The translations under genes were made by a program, and so were the position numbers. The notes under the pieces are model-generated. The model made no database searches. It had not been told where the DNA came from and saw only the letters and a list, made by a program, of their open reading frames with translations. Positions 43,342-53,179 of a stretch of DNA of 64,000 nucleotides are shown here, piece after piece. Origin of the DNA: an uncultured Muribaculaceae bacterium (lineage in GTDB: Bacteria; Bacteroidota; Bacteroidia; Bacteroidales; Muribaculaceae); assembly GCA_910587425.1 (NCBI GenBank), contig CAJUKU010000003.1:1-64000 (forward strand). Direction: 5' to 3'. Positions within the stretch are counted from its first letter, which is position 1, and every line of letters starts with the position of its first letter.

Positions 43342-46300
43342 ATGGAAAGATTTTTAAAAAGAACTCTTGCGGTTGTCTCGTTATTGATGTTCTTCTGTGC
43401 CTTTGCACCATTGCAGGCGCAAACGAACACCGTAACGATAGACGTGAACAACGCTTCTCTCAGGCAGGTATTCGATGTGATCGAGAAGCAGACGCCTTAC
43501 CGCTTCGCTTATCAGGATGTGACACTTGACGGGCGGAAAGATATCACTATCAATGAGGCAAATGCCACAGTGCCATCGATCCTTGACATCGCCCTGAAAG
43601 GCAGAGACATGGAATATGTGATTGTTTCGTCCAAATCCATAGTCATAACAAAAAAAGGAGCCAAAGACGCCGGGGCAAAGGACAAGATAACCGTCAGCGG
43701 CAAAGTGACTGATATCAACGGAGAGCCTATCATCGGAGCCAGCGTTAGGGTTAAGGACAGTAATGACCAGGGTGCCATAACCGACCTCGATGGAAATTAT
43801 TCACTTTCCGTATCACCGAACGATATTCTTGAAATCAGATATATAGGCTACGTCACAACAACCAAGACCGTCAACGGAAACTCCACTACACTGAACGTAA
43901 AGATGAGGGAAGACGAACATCTGCTTGACGAAGTGGTGGTGGTGGGCTATGGTTCACAGGTAAAGGTTAACCTCACAGGTTCTGTGGCATCGATATCAAG
44001 TTCGGAACTCGCCGATCGACCCATCACCTCAGTAGCCGCCGGCATACAGGGTTTGGTTCCGGGTCTCACCATCACAAATAGCCAGGGACGCCCCGGTGAA
44101 GACTCAAGCACGATGCGCATAAGAGGCACCGGAACCCTTAACAACGCCGCCCCCTACGTATTGATCGATGGCATCGAGGGCGGCTCCATGAACCAGCTCG
44201 ACCCTAGCGACATAGAGTCGATTTCTGTGCTGAAGGATGCTGCATCAGCAGCAATCTACGGATCCAAGGCAGCTAACGGCGTAATTCTTATTACGACAAA
44301 AAGGGGCAAATCGGGACGCCCCGTGCTGACATACTCAGGCTCTATCGGATGGCAAAAGGCTTCCGGTCACATTGAAAGAATGAATTCTGCCGATGCAGCC
44401 ACTTACTATAACAGGGCGGTCGAAGCCAGCGGCAAAAGTCCTCGCTTCACTGACGAGGATATCAAGCTGTTCAGAGACGGTACTGATCCATATGGTCACC
44501 CCGACACAGACTGGAACTCTCTTGGCTATCAAGGCAGCGGATTCAGGCACCAGCATAACGTAAACATCACCGGCGGAAGCGACAACACCCAGTACATGGC
44601 ATCAATAGGTTACCTTGGGCAGGAGGGTATCATGAAGCACAGCAGCCGGGAGCAGTTCAATGTCCGCACAAATCTGGACATGAAACTGTCGGACAAATTC
44701 ACAGTGCATGCAAACCTCGCCTACATCAATAACCGCTATGATGACCCGACAAACTCATACGTAGGCGGTGGCTCTGATCAGATAATACGCCAGATAAACC
44801 TTATTGCGCCATGGATCCCTTACAAAAATGAGGATGGCTCATATGGAATAATCGGCGACGGCAACCCCATCGCATGGCTCGATCTCGATCAGAAGCTGAC
44901 CCGCAAGACACAGAATTTCCAAGGCATATTCTCTGTAGACTACCAAATTATCGACGGGCTTAAGTTCACCGCTCAAGGAGCTTATGTATCAAACGTCCAG
45001 ATCACCACTGATTTTTTAAAGGATATACAATACAACGAAAGCAAATACCACGGGCCCAACTCTCTCAGCAAGCGCCATTACCTTTGGAACCGTCCATCTC
45101 TCGATCTGCTCCTCAACTACGACAAAAGATTCGGGAAACACAGTGTCAAAGCACTCCTCGGCTACAAGATTGAGAAATACAACTACGAGGAACTACAGGC
45201 TTCGCGCCAGGGCTTCCCTAACAACGACCTCACCGACATTGATGCCGGCACATCATCGACACAGACCAACAGCGGCTACACCCGCGAGCTCTCGCTGATG
45301 TCATACTTCGGTCGCATCAATTACGACTATGCCGGAAAGTATCTCTTTGAGGCAAATTTCCGCGCAGACGGTTCATCTCGTTTCAGCCCAAAGAACCGGT
45401 GGGGGTACTACCCGTCGCTTTCAGCCGGATGGCGCATCTCGGAAGAAGCGTTCATGGAGGACTGCCGCAGTTGGCTGCAGTCGCTCAAAGTACGCGGTTC
45501 CTGGGGTCAGCTTGGCAACCAGGACGCACTCACTGATTATTATCCCTGGCTTGTCACTTATGATATCGGTCTCAACTATCCATTCGGAGGCACTCTCGAA
45601 TCAGGCATAGCGCAGTCTAAGCAGAAACTTGAGACCATCTCATGGGAAAAATCTACCACATGGGGCTTAGGATTCGACATGAGCATCCTCAATTCCCTCC
45701 AATTCAGTTTCGAATACTACAGCCGCAAGACCACAGGCATCATCATGGATGTGCCCGTGCCGGGAAGTTTCGGACTGAGCGCATACAAGGACAACGTCGG
45801 TGCAATGCGCAACAGTGGCATAGAAATAACTCTCGGCTACAATAGGACATGGGGCGACTGGATATTCCACGCAAATGGCAACATGGCGATCAACCGAAAT
45901 GAAATCCTCAATCTCGGCGGTGTGGATGAAATGATCAACAGCTACATCATCAACCGTGTTGGCAATCCATACAACGCATTCTACGGCTACATTGCTGACG
46001 GACTATTCCAAAGCCAGGAAGAGGCTGACGCTTATACAGAAAAATACGGCAATCCCTTTGGCAAGGCGAAGGCATTCAAGCCCGGAGACATACGCTATAA
46101 AGATGTAGACGGCGATGGCAAACTGACCTCGAAGGACCGCGACGTAATAAGCTCTGAACAACCGAAATTCACGTTCGGTCTCAATATAGGAGCCTCTTGG
46201 AAAAATATCGATGCATCTGTGTTGATGCAGGGTGCATGCGGTGTTGCCAGATACTTCAATCAGGAAGTTATCGGTACGTTCGGCGGCGATGCTACCCACC

Positions 46301-46644
46301 CGTCCACAGCATGGTTCGATGCCTGGTCGCCTGAGAATCCGGGAGGCAAATTCCCGCGCATAATAGAGTCGGAATATACGGCAAGCTACCCAGACACACC
46401 TTCGTCATTCTGGATTTTCAATACCAACTACCTCCGCATCAAGAATATCCAGATTGGCTACACATTGCCCGCCAATTGGATGTCACGCCTTGGCATATCA
46501 CGTGCTCGCATTTACTATTCAGGAGAAAATCTCTTCAAGTTTGACAATCTGCCGGTGAATATAGATCCGGAATCGCCATCAGGCCGCGGATCTCATTATC
46601 CACAGGTCTCGACTAACTCATTCGGTATAAACTTAACCTTCTAA
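43342..46644 (+). CDS. SusC-type TonB-dependent transporter with STN signalling domain
   Basis: A 1100-residue outer membrane transporter. It has a signal peptide (about 1-26), then an STN domain (about 28-100; NNASLRQVFDVIEKQTPYRF) that talks to FecR. A carboxypeptidase-like domain follows (about 112-190; GEPIIGASVRVKD), then a TonB box and plug (DEVVVVGYGSQ...RIRGTGTLNNAAPYVLIDGIEGG...VLKDAASAAIYGSKAANGVILITTK) and a long beta-barrel ending FGINLTF. The ATG at 43342 starts the signal peptide. It pairs with SusD 12 bases downstream. Confidence 0.96.
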   Translation: MERFLKRTLAVVSLLMFFCAFAPLQAQTNTVTIDVNNASLRQVFDVIEKQTPYRFAYQDVTLDGRKDITINEANATVPSILDIALKGRDMEYVIVSSKSIVITKKGAKDAGAKDKITVSGKVTDINGEPIIGASVRVKDSNDQGAITDLDGNYSLSVSPNDILEIRYIGYVTTTKTVNGNSTTLNVKMREDEHLLDEVVVVGYGSQVKVNLTGSVASISSSELADRPITSVAAGIQGLVPGLTITNSQGRPGEDSSTMRIRGTGTLNNAAPYVLIDGIEGGSMNQLDPSDIESISVLKDAASAAIYGSKAANGVILITTKRGKSGRPVLTYSGSIGWQKASGHIERMNSADAATYYNRAVEASGKSPRFTDEDIKLFRDGTDPYGHPDTDWNSLGYQGSGFRHQHNVNITGGSDNTQYMASIGYLGQEGIMKHSSREQFNVRTNLDMKLSDKFTVHANLAYINNRYDDPTNSYVGGGSDQIIRQINLIAPWIPYKNEDGSYGIIGDGNPIAWLDLDQKLTRKTQNFQGIFSVDYQIIDGLKFTAQGAYVSNVQITTDFLKDIQYNESKYHGPNSLSKRHYLWNRPSLDLLLNYDKRFGKHSVKALLGYKIEKYNYEELQASRQGFPNNDLTDIDAGTSSTQTNSGYTRELSLMSYFGRINYDYAGKYLFEANFRADGSSRFSPKNRWGYYPSLSAGWRISEEAFMEDCRSWLQSLKVRGSWGQLGNQDALTDYYPWLVTYDIGLNYPFGGTLESGIAQSKQKLETISWEKSTTWGLGFDMSILNSLQFSFEYYSRKTTGIIMDVPVPGSFGLSAYKDNVGAMRNSGIEITLGYNRTWGDWIFHANGNMAINRNEILNLGGVDEMINSYIINRVGNPYNAFYGYIADGLFQSQEEADAYTEKYGNPFGKAKAFKPGDIRYKDVDGDGKLTSKDRDVISSEQPKFTFGLNIGASWKNIDASVLMQGACGVARYFNQEVIGTFGGDATHPSTAWFDAWSPENPGGKFPRIIESEYTASYPDTPSSFWIFNTNYLRIKNIQIGYTLPANWMSRLGISRARIYYSGENLFKFDNLPVNIDPESPSGRGSHYPQVSTNSFGINLTF

Positions 46645-46656
46645 CAATTTGCAAAC

Positions 46657-48327
46657 ATGAGACTTTCACAATATATATTATCGCTGCTCTTCTTAGTCGG
46701 TACACTAACCTCCTGCGATGATTTTTTCGACACGGCTCCGAAGGACTCTCTATCACCCGCCACATTCTGGAAGACCGAGGACGATGCGGAAAAAGCCGTC
46801 GTGGCGTGCTACAGAAGCTGGAACAACCCAGCCACAGGCTCATCAGATGTGTTTTTCGCCGACTGCATGTCGGATATAGCTTACAGTTATACAGGCTCAA
46901 GTAGTTACAAATACGTAGGAAATGGCTCGGCCACTCGTTCAAGCACAGTGAAGTATTATGATTACAGCATAATACGCCGCTGTAATACATTCCTTGCCAA
47001 TATCGACGAGGTGCCATTCTCTGACCCGAAAAGGAAAGACGACCTCATCGGTCAAGTGCGCACAATACGCGCATGGCGCTATTTCCAGATGAACTTCTGG
47101 TATGGCGGGGTTCCTTTGATCACCGACCTTCCACAGCTCGCCGAAGATGCAAAACTGCCGCGCGATACAGAAGAAGCCGTTAAGCAATTCGTGTACGACG
47201 AACTTGACAAAGCCGTGGACGAACTCAACGATGCGCCTGAAGCGCGCGGACGCATTGCCAAGGGCACAGCCCTCGCTATCAAAATGCGATCCGCCCTTTA
47301 TTGGGACGATCTTGACCGCGCACTCTCAGCCGCACGCGCGATACAGGATCTCGGACAATATGAGATTGAGAAATCATTGAGCTACCAAGAGCTTTTCAGC
47401 CTCAAGGGAAGAGATTCAAGAGAAATCATATGCTCAATGCAGCATATCCCTACCACCGCTCCGTTTGAGAACACCATACGACTATTCAGCAATCAGGACG
47501 GTGGATGGGCATCGATGGTGCCAACTCAAAACATGGTGGATATGTTTGAAATGGATAATGGGCTCATGCCTGACGAAGAGGGTTCGGGCTACGACCCAAG
47601 CCATCCTTTCGCACATCGCGACCCGCGCCTGAGAGGTACAATCGTATATCCAGGATTGGATTGGACAGGCTCAAACGGCGAGACGCGCGTATACAACACC
47701 CTTGACAAGACTATTGACGGGAAAAACAATCCCGACTACATGGATGCCGCCAATAATGCAACCCATACCGGCATGATATGGGCAAAGTACACCGCGCCAA
47801 TTTCCCAATATTCTGCATCGCTGTCGGACGACGAACTGTGTCCTATACTATTCCGCTATGCTGAAGTATTGCTGACAATTGCCGAAATCAACGTTGAGAA
47901 AGGTATCGACACCGAAGAGGTTTTCTCAATTCTCGATGAACTTCGTGCACGCGGAGGACACATCGCAGTTGACCGTATACGCTACGCATCCCAACAGAAG
48001 CTACGTGAACTTGTGCGCCGCGAACGCTGCATCGAATTGGCGGGCGAGGGTCTGCGCCGTGCCGACCTCGTGAGGTGGAAGGATGAGAATGGTAAAATGC
48101 TTGCCGAAACTCTGCTCAACGGCCCTCTATACAGAATGGTAGGCACGGTCGATGCCACGAATCCGGATCCTGACATGCGCGCTGTGATCGAGGCTCCGAC
48201 AGAAGACAACAAAAAACTGCGCAGGCTTGAGGACCGCTCGTTCAGCCCGTTCCAACGCTATCTGCCAATACCGCAGGACCAGCTCAGCACGAATCCCAAC
48301 CTAACGCAAACCGAGGGATATGATTGA
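46657..48327 (+). CDS. SusD/RagB-type surface lipoprotein
   Basis: A 556-residue lipoprotein with a signal peptide ending LTSC (Cys at residue 20). The SusD fold follows: DFFDTAPKDSLSPATFWKTEDDAEKAV at the N-terminus, tetratricopeptide-like helices (IRAWRYFQMNFWYGGVPLI), and the C-terminal RYAEVLLTIAEINV and REL...ERCIELAGEGLRRADLVRW block. It caps the SusC barrel and binds substrate. It overlaps the phosphatase gene by 8 bases. Confidence 0.96.
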   Translation: MRLSQYILSLLFLVGTLTSCDDFFDTAPKDSLSPATFWKTEDDAEKAVVACYRSWNNPATGSSDVFFADCMSDIAYSYTGSSSYKYVGNGSATRSSTVKYYDYSIIRRCNTFLANIDEVPFSDPKRKDDLIGQVRTIRAWRYFQMNFWYGGVPLITDLPQLAEDAKLPRDTEEAVKQFVYDELDKAVDELNDAPEARGRIAKGTALAIKMRSALYWDDLDRALSAARAIQDLGQYEIEKSLSYQELFSLKGRDSREIICSMQHIPTTAPFENTIRLFSNQDGGWASMVPTQNMVDMFEMDNGLMPDEEGSGYDPSHPFAHRDPRLRGTIVYPGLDWTGSNGETRVYNTLDKTIDGKNNPDYMDAANNATHTGMIWAKYTAPISQYSASLSDDELCPILFRYAEVLLTIAEINVEKGIDTEEVFSILDELRARGGHIAVDRIRYASQQKLRELVRRERCIELAGEGLRRADLVRWKDENGKMLAETLLNGPLYRMVGTVDATNPDPDMRAVIEAPTEDNKKLRRLEDRSFSPFQRYLPIPQDQLSTNPNLTQTEGYD

Positions 48328-49510
48328 TAAAAGAATCAGACTTCTAATTACCGTAATAGCCTGCATAGGAATAGCCCTGGCAGGTCGCGCTGCCGACAGG
48401 ATTGCCATTACACACGGACCATATCTGCAGAATGTAAAGGATACGGAAGCCACATTCGTATGGATGGCGAACACGCCATCCATAGGATGGGTGGAACTGG
48501 CTCCTGACGACGGCTCGAATTACTACAACAAGGAGCGTCGCAAGTATTTCGACACCACAAACGGGGTGAAGAACACATCTATGCTGCATGTGGTGAAAGT
48601 GTCCGGGCTGAAGCCGGGCACGAGTTACCGCTACAGGGTCTACTCCACCGAGGTGCTTGACCATAGAGGCGTGGAAGTGACCTACGGAAAGACTGCTGCA
48701 TTGGACGTATACTCAAAGAATCCGCCTCGCTTCCGCACAAACGATGCAGCAAAGCCTGAAACATCGTTCGCTGTAATCAACGATATACATGGACGCACTG
48801 ACGATATACCTGCCCTGATGAAAGCCGCAGACTACAAGCAAAAGGACATGGTCATATTCAACGGTGACATGCTGTCGCAGCTGAGGAATGAAGACGAACT
48901 GTTCTCAGGTTTTATGGATATATCAATAGATATGTTCGCGAAGGAAATCCCGATGTACTACGCTCGAGGCAACCACGAAACGAGAGGCATCTTCGCCACA
49001 TCTTTCCATCGTTACTTCTCGCCCAAAGAGCCACATCTATACTTCATGGTCCGCCAAGGTCCGGTATGCTTTATAGTACTTGACACAGGAGAGGACAAGC
49101 CAGACAGCGACATAGAGTATTCAGGAATCACCGATTACGACAATTACCGCACCGAACAGGCTGAATGGCTGAAAGAAGCAGTGAGATCAGAAGAGTTCAA
49201 GAGTGCGCGTTTCAGAATTGTGATAGCCCACATGCCGCCTCAGCCTATAGGTGAACTATGGCACGAACCGCAGGAGGTGCTTGAGAAGTTCGTGCCGATA
49301 CTCAACGATGCCGGAATCGACGCAATGATAAGCGGCCACCTGCATCGCTACATATACTGCAAGCCGGATTCGATTGTGAAATTCCCCGTAGTGATAAACT
49401 CAAAGGATACGGTTGTCGGTGGCAAGACCAAAGGGAATGAGCTGCAAATGGAAATACGCGACACCCAAGGGACGCTTATAGATAAAATAGTGCTCTCATC
49501 CAACAGATGA
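48320..49510 (+). CDS. Exported purple-acid-type metallophosphatase
   Basis: A 396-residue phosphoesterase with a signal peptide (about 1-24). Its N-terminal FN3-like domain (HGPYLQNVKDTEATFVWMAN, VSGLKPGTSYRYRVYS) is typical of purple acid phosphatases. A calcineurin-like metal site follows: NDIHGR, NGDM, GNHE, the AHMPPQP histidine and SGHLHRY. It should hydrolyse phosphomonoesters in the periplasm or on the surface. Translational overlap with susD says it acts on the same nutrient, which suggests a phosphorylated glycan or other organophosphate. It ends the operon. Confidence 0.92.
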   Translation: MIDKRIRLLITVIACIGIALAGRAADRIAITHGPYLQNVKDTEATFVWMANTPSIGWVELAPDDGSNYYNKERRKYFDTTNGVKNTSMLHVVKVSGLKPGTSYRYRVYSTEVLDHRGVEVTYGKTAALDVYSKNPPRFRTNDAAKPETSFAVINDIHGRTDDIPALMKAADYKQKDMVIFNGDMLSQLRNEDELFSGFMDISIDMFAKEIPMYYARGNHETRGIFATSFHRYFSPKEPHLYFMVRQGPVCFIVLDTGEDKPDSDIEYSGITDYDNYRTEQAEWLKEAVRSEEFKSARFRIVIAHMPPQPIGELWHEPQEVLEKFVPILNDAGIDAMISGHLHRYIYCKPDSIVKFPVVINSKDTVVGGKTKGNELQMEIRDTQGTLIDKIVLSSNR

Positions 49511-49533
49511 CATAGCACGGATACATACGTGAG

Positions 49534-49582
49534 AAAAACGATCAGCTATTCAGGAATTTCCCGATATGCTGATCGTTTTTTT
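49534..49582 (+). terminator. Terminator of the SusCD-phosphatase operon
   Basis: AAAACGATCAGC pairs with GCTGATCGTTTT across a 21-base loop, ending in seven T. Confidence 0.88.
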
Positions 49583-49678
49583 GTATGAGTTTATCGTGAG
49601 ATGGGTCTTGCAAGAACACGTAGAAGTGTTTGTTTTTTAACCATCCGAAGAAAGCCGACTTTCTTTAGATCAAAAAGA

Positions 49679-49713
49679 GGCTGCCGAAACTTGTTAGACA
49701 GCCGCTGTTTTTT
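49679..49713 (+). terminator. Second terminator-like hairpin
   Basis: GGCTG (49679-49683) pairs with CAGCC (49699-49703), followed by GCTG and six T. It may be a backup terminator. The rest of 49583-49735 holds no gene that I can support. Confidence 0.55.
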
Positions 49714-49730
49714 AGCGTAATAAAATAATA

Positions 49731-49768
49731 AAATAAGGCGGTGCGTCACAGATCGACGCACCGCCTTA
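49731..49768 (-). terminator. Terminator of the minus-strand SusCD operon
   Basis: A perfect stem TAAGGCGGTGCGTC / GACGCACCGCCTTA with a 7-base loop. On the minus strand it is followed by a T-rich stretch (TTATTTTATTATTTTATT). Confidence 0.88.
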
Positions 49769-49797
49769 GCTATTTATGGATATCGGTGTTAACCGGA

Positions 49798-51525
49798 TTA
49801 CTTCACGCGGGTGTAGCGGCGGATCTCGTCGCTGGTCATGCGTGCGTTGCGCTTGGCAGGAGCCTTGGTGCTTACGAGCTTGTGAGCTCTGCGTGTTGCG
49901 TTCTGAACCGAGGGTTCCAGATCTTCATCGCCTGTTGTGGGGGCGTTGAAGTTTACGATTGTAGCAGCTTCCTCACAATCGGCATACCAGCCATTATCGT
50001 AGTAGGCAAGTGATCCTGCGGGGAATGTGATCTTGCCGTCGGCGTATGTGCCGGTGTCGAAGCAACCCACGTAGTAGCCGATCGAGAGCATCTGAGTGTC
50101 GATGTATACTGCATCGGGATCGGTAGCGTCGATCTGGAGGTAGTAGTGACCGCTTGCAACGTCGAACTCATCGGCGAATGGTGCCGAAGCATAGGGCTTC
50201 ACGAGGCGGAACAGACCGGGAGTCTCGTTAGACTCCTGAATCTCTACCATCCAGGTTGTCAGACCATAGTAATAATAGAAGAAAGCGTCGGTGTAACGAA
50301 CCTGTCCGAGCGATGTCCAGCCGGCGTTCCAGTCTTTCTGTGAGATCTCGACGCGGAAACGGAATACGTTATCGCATACGGGGGTGTTGGAAGCGTCGTA
50401 GCCCACGGTGACGAGGGTGTAGTAGCCATCCTCGGTGACGGGGAACTTGAATGTGCCTGAGGCGTACTGAAGTTCCGGGTTCTCGTTGGCTTTCATCTCC
50501 TCGACAATTGTCTCAACCTCCTCGTCGGTGAGATCACCATATTTGAAGGTGTAGGCGAATGAGTTGACGTCGTTGCTCTTGGTAATGTTGACCATTGTGT
50601 ATTCCACGCTGTTCTCGTCGATGAATGTACCGGAGGTGGCGAAATATACGTTAAGGTCGGCAAAGCCGGGGAGTTGCACGAACTCGGTGACGGGACCCCA
50701 GGGACCAGCTTCGGGAGTGTAGTATGTGATGCTCAGTGTGAAGAGACCGCGTTCGGGATCGTATGTCGAGGGATAGTTTTCCGGTGGGAAATTTGATGAG
50801 TGGAAGAGTGTTGACCATACTGTGTAGGAGTCCATTCCGTATATCATCTCGTCGGCATCCTCAACACCAGTGCTGAAACGTGGCACGGTTACATCCCGGG
50901 TGTCGGAGTTATAATTGATGATCAGATCTTCGTCATAGAGTCCGGGGATCATATACTGCACCTGCGCGGGGTTGAGGAGCGACTTGCGGGTGTAGATGGG
51001 AACCTCAACGTCGGCGGCACCGAAATTGAAGAATGCAGGTGAGTAAACACCATCGCCATCCATCAGCTGCCACTCCTCCCAGGGAGCGTAGGTGAATGAC
51101 ACGGTCTGCTCGGCAGGACCGTAAGGTGAGCGATCCTCGCCCTCGATGTGGAGAGTTACGGAGTACTCGGTCTCGGGAGTGATGTCGGAGAAGTCGAAGT
51201 TAATAGTCACGACTGCCGATTTCGCTCCGTCAGGGAAGCTTACGGATGCGGGAACACTGAAGATATCGGTAGCCTCTCCGTCGGCGGTTGCAGTGTAAGT
51301 GAGTCCTACATTGAGTGCTCCTGCCGCATTCTGGCGGAGAATCTCAACGTCGACCGATGTCTGGTCGGGCTGCAGGGCATACTCTGTCTGTCCATTCTGC
51401 GGGAAGTACACTTCCTGTCCTGTGGGTGCTTCGATGGGATCGTAGTCCACTTTATCGGTGCACGCAGCAAGTCCCATCATAGCGAATGCCAGTGAGACGA
51501 ATGCCGTCAGTTTGATATATTTCAT
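49798..51525 (-). CDS. Surface lipoprotein of a SusCD operon (SusE/F-like position)
   Basis: A 575-residue lipoprotein with a signal peptide ending LAAC (Cys at residue 22). An N-terminal Ig/Calx-beta-like domain (about 30-145) is followed by beta-rich sequence full of aromatic residues (FFYYYYGLTTWMVEIQE). The C-terminal tail of about 30 residues is basic (RRAHKLVSTKAPAKRNARM), which is unusual for a surface lipoprotein. It occupies the place of SusE/SusF after SusC and SusD and probably helps bind the same substrate. No catalytic residues recognised. Confidence 0.78.
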   Translation of the reverse strand: MKYIKLTAFVSLAFAMMGLAACTDKVDYDPIEAPTGQEVYFPQNGQTEYALQPDQTSVDVEILRQNAAGALNVGLTYTATADGEATDIFSVPASVSFPDGAKSAVVTINFDFSDITPETEYSVTLHIEGEDRSPYGPAEQTVSFTYAPWEEWQLMDGDGVYSPAFFNFGAADVEVPIYTRKSLLNPAQVQYMIPGLYDEDLIINYNSDTRDVTVPRFSTGVEDADEMIYGMDSYTVWSTLFHSSNFPPENYPSTYDPERGLFTLSITYYTPEAGPWGPVTEFVQLPGFADLNVYFATSGTFIDENSVEYTMVNITKSNDVNSFAYTFKYGDLTDEEVETIVEEMKANENPELQYASGTFKFPVTEDGYYTLVTVGYDASNTPVCDNVFRFRVEISQKDWNAGWTSLGQVRYTDAFFYYYYGLTTWMVEIQESNETPGLFRLVKPYASAPFADEFDVASGHYYLQIDATDPDAVYIDTQMLSIGYYVGCFDTGTYADGKITFPAGSLAYYDNGWYADCEEAATIVNFNAPTTGDEDLEPSVQNATRRAHKLVSTKAPAKRNARMTSDEIRRYTRVK

Positions 51526-51544
51526 TTTAAGATGGGATTAACTG

Positions 51545-53164
51545 TTAGAAAGGTATAGCTGTGTATGCTCCTGATGGGTCTGGGTTGTTCCATCCCATCA
51601 CCGCCTCGTTGTTGTTGCCTTCGGAGCGTACGATCACGAAGTTCATCCAAGCAGGACGTCCGTCAGTGTTGTAGGCGAACGAAACGTTGAAGTTTGAGCC
51701 GTCGTATGAGCGGATCACGGATTTGTTGAGACGCTTGTAGTCGAAGAACATGATGCCTTCGCCCCAGAACTCGGCGCGCTTCTGCTGGAAGATCTCGTCG
51801 ATGATATCTTCCTTAGATGATGCGCGGCATACATAAGTTGAATAGCGGTATGTTTTCATGAAGTCCTCGAGAAGCTTCTTGCCTTCAGCCGGCGAAGTCT
51901 GTGCTGTAGCCTCAGCCTGGATGAAGTACATCTCCTCGATTCGCATCAGGGGGATACCGACTGCAGAACCTACGTTGTAGTCGGCGGTGTTGCCTTCGCC
52001 GGGACGGAACTTGAACGAAGCGTATTCGGGAAGCTCTGCTGCCCAGGCTTCATCGATCACTGGTTCCTGTCCTGAGAGTGTAGAACCCTGGGGAGCCTTG
52101 AACGAGAGTTTGCGGAAGTCGCGGTCGCTCATGCTGTTGTAGAGAGCGGCGTCGATGAGGGTGTTCGGTCCTGCAGCGGCGTAGCCGTACTGTGCTTCGT
52201 TGCTGGTCCATGATGTGAAGTTGAGAATACCGGTCTGCACCACGTCGTCCTCCTTCATGGTCTTGATACCCCACATCCATGATGATGTGTTGAGGTCGTT
52301 GAAGCCTGTGGTTGTCGAGAGCCACTGTTCGCGGGTGGTGGGTGTGAACTGACCGGTGGCTATGGCTTTCGAAGCATATTCGGCAGCCTTTGCGTAGTCG
52401 AGGTTCCACATGTAGGCGCGTGCCTTCAGACCGTAGACTACGGCTGTGTTAGGGAGAGTCTTGTCGGCGCGTGATGCTCCGGCGAGATACTGCTCGGCAG
52501 CGTCGAGGTCAGCCATGATGAATTCGAACATCTGCTGGTGTGTGGCGCGCGGATTTTTGCGTGCCTCCTCCTCTGTGGTCTTGTCGGTGACGATCGGCAC
52601 AGTCAGTCCCTCAACGTTGTTTCCGTCGAGATTGACCGACGATACAGCGTTGTTGGGAAGGAACTCATACATCTGAGCCATCTCAAGATATGTCTGTGCA
52701 CGGAAGGCATAGCCCATACCGAGATATGAGAGCATCTGTGCGGATGCGCCTTCCGGATTGATGGCACCTATGCAGTTGTTTGCCGTCAGCGCGCGCTGGG
52801 TGTAGTAGTTCCAGACAAACTGCGGGAAAATGTAGCCTTCACCCTGATAAGTGTTGTTCTCCCAGTATGTGTAGTGGTCGTAACCGCTGGCTACGATAGG
52901 CATGTCGGCTGTCATGACATCGCGGATGTGCATGATCGAGGGGTAGCCGTAGTCATAGTCGCTGGCGTTGGCTGATCCGGCGCCGAGTACGTCGAACTTG
53001 TTGTTGAACGCCGGCATAGCCCAGAGCAGAGCCTCGGCTGCCTTAGCCGATGCTCCGAGCTGTTCCTCGGTGGCGCCGGTGGTTGGGAATGTCTCGTCGA
53101 CACAGCCTGTGAGCGTGGGGACGAGCACCAGCGCTGCTGCTAACGATTTGTATATTGTTCTCAT
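51545..53164 (-). CDS. SusD-family surface lipoprotein
   Basis: A 539-residue lipoprotein; the signal peptide ends LTGC, with Cys at residue 21. SusD features include the N-terminal helical pair, GMGYAFRAQTYLEMAQMYEFL and the C-terminal RIEEMYFIQAEATAQ and QKRAEFWGEGIMFFDYKRL block. It is the partner of the SusC encoded 15 bases upstream. It resembles the longer SusD_2-like group in which the final block reads EFWGEG. Confidence 0.94.
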   Translation of the reverse strand: MRTIYKSLAAALVLVPTLTGCVDETFPTTGATEEQLGASAKAAEALLWAMPAFNNKFDVLGAGSANASDYDYGYPSIMHIRDVMTADMPIVASGYDHYTYWENNTYQGEGYIFPQFVWNYYTQRALTANNCIGAINPEGASAQMLSYLGMGYAFRAQTYLEMAQMYEFLPNNAVSSVNLDGNNVEGLTVPIVTDKTTEEEARKNPRATHQQMFEFIMADLDAAEQYLAGASRADKTLPNTAVVYGLKARAYMWNLDYAKAAEYASKAIATGQFTPTTREQWLSTTTGFNDLNTSSWMWGIKTMKEDDVVQTGILNFTSWTSNEAQYGYAAAGPNTLIDAALYNSMSDRDFRKLSFKAPQGSTLSGQEPVIDEAWAAELPEYASFKFRPGEGNTADYNVGSAVGIPLMRIEEMYFIQAEATAQTSPAEGKKLLEDFMKTYRYSTYVCRASSKEDIIDEIFQQKRAEFWGEGIMFFDYKRLNKSVIRSYDGSNFNVSFAYNTDGRPAWMNFVIVRSEGNNNEAVMGWNNPDPSGAYTAIPF

Positions 53165-53179
53165 TGTGTGTGGCGAAAA

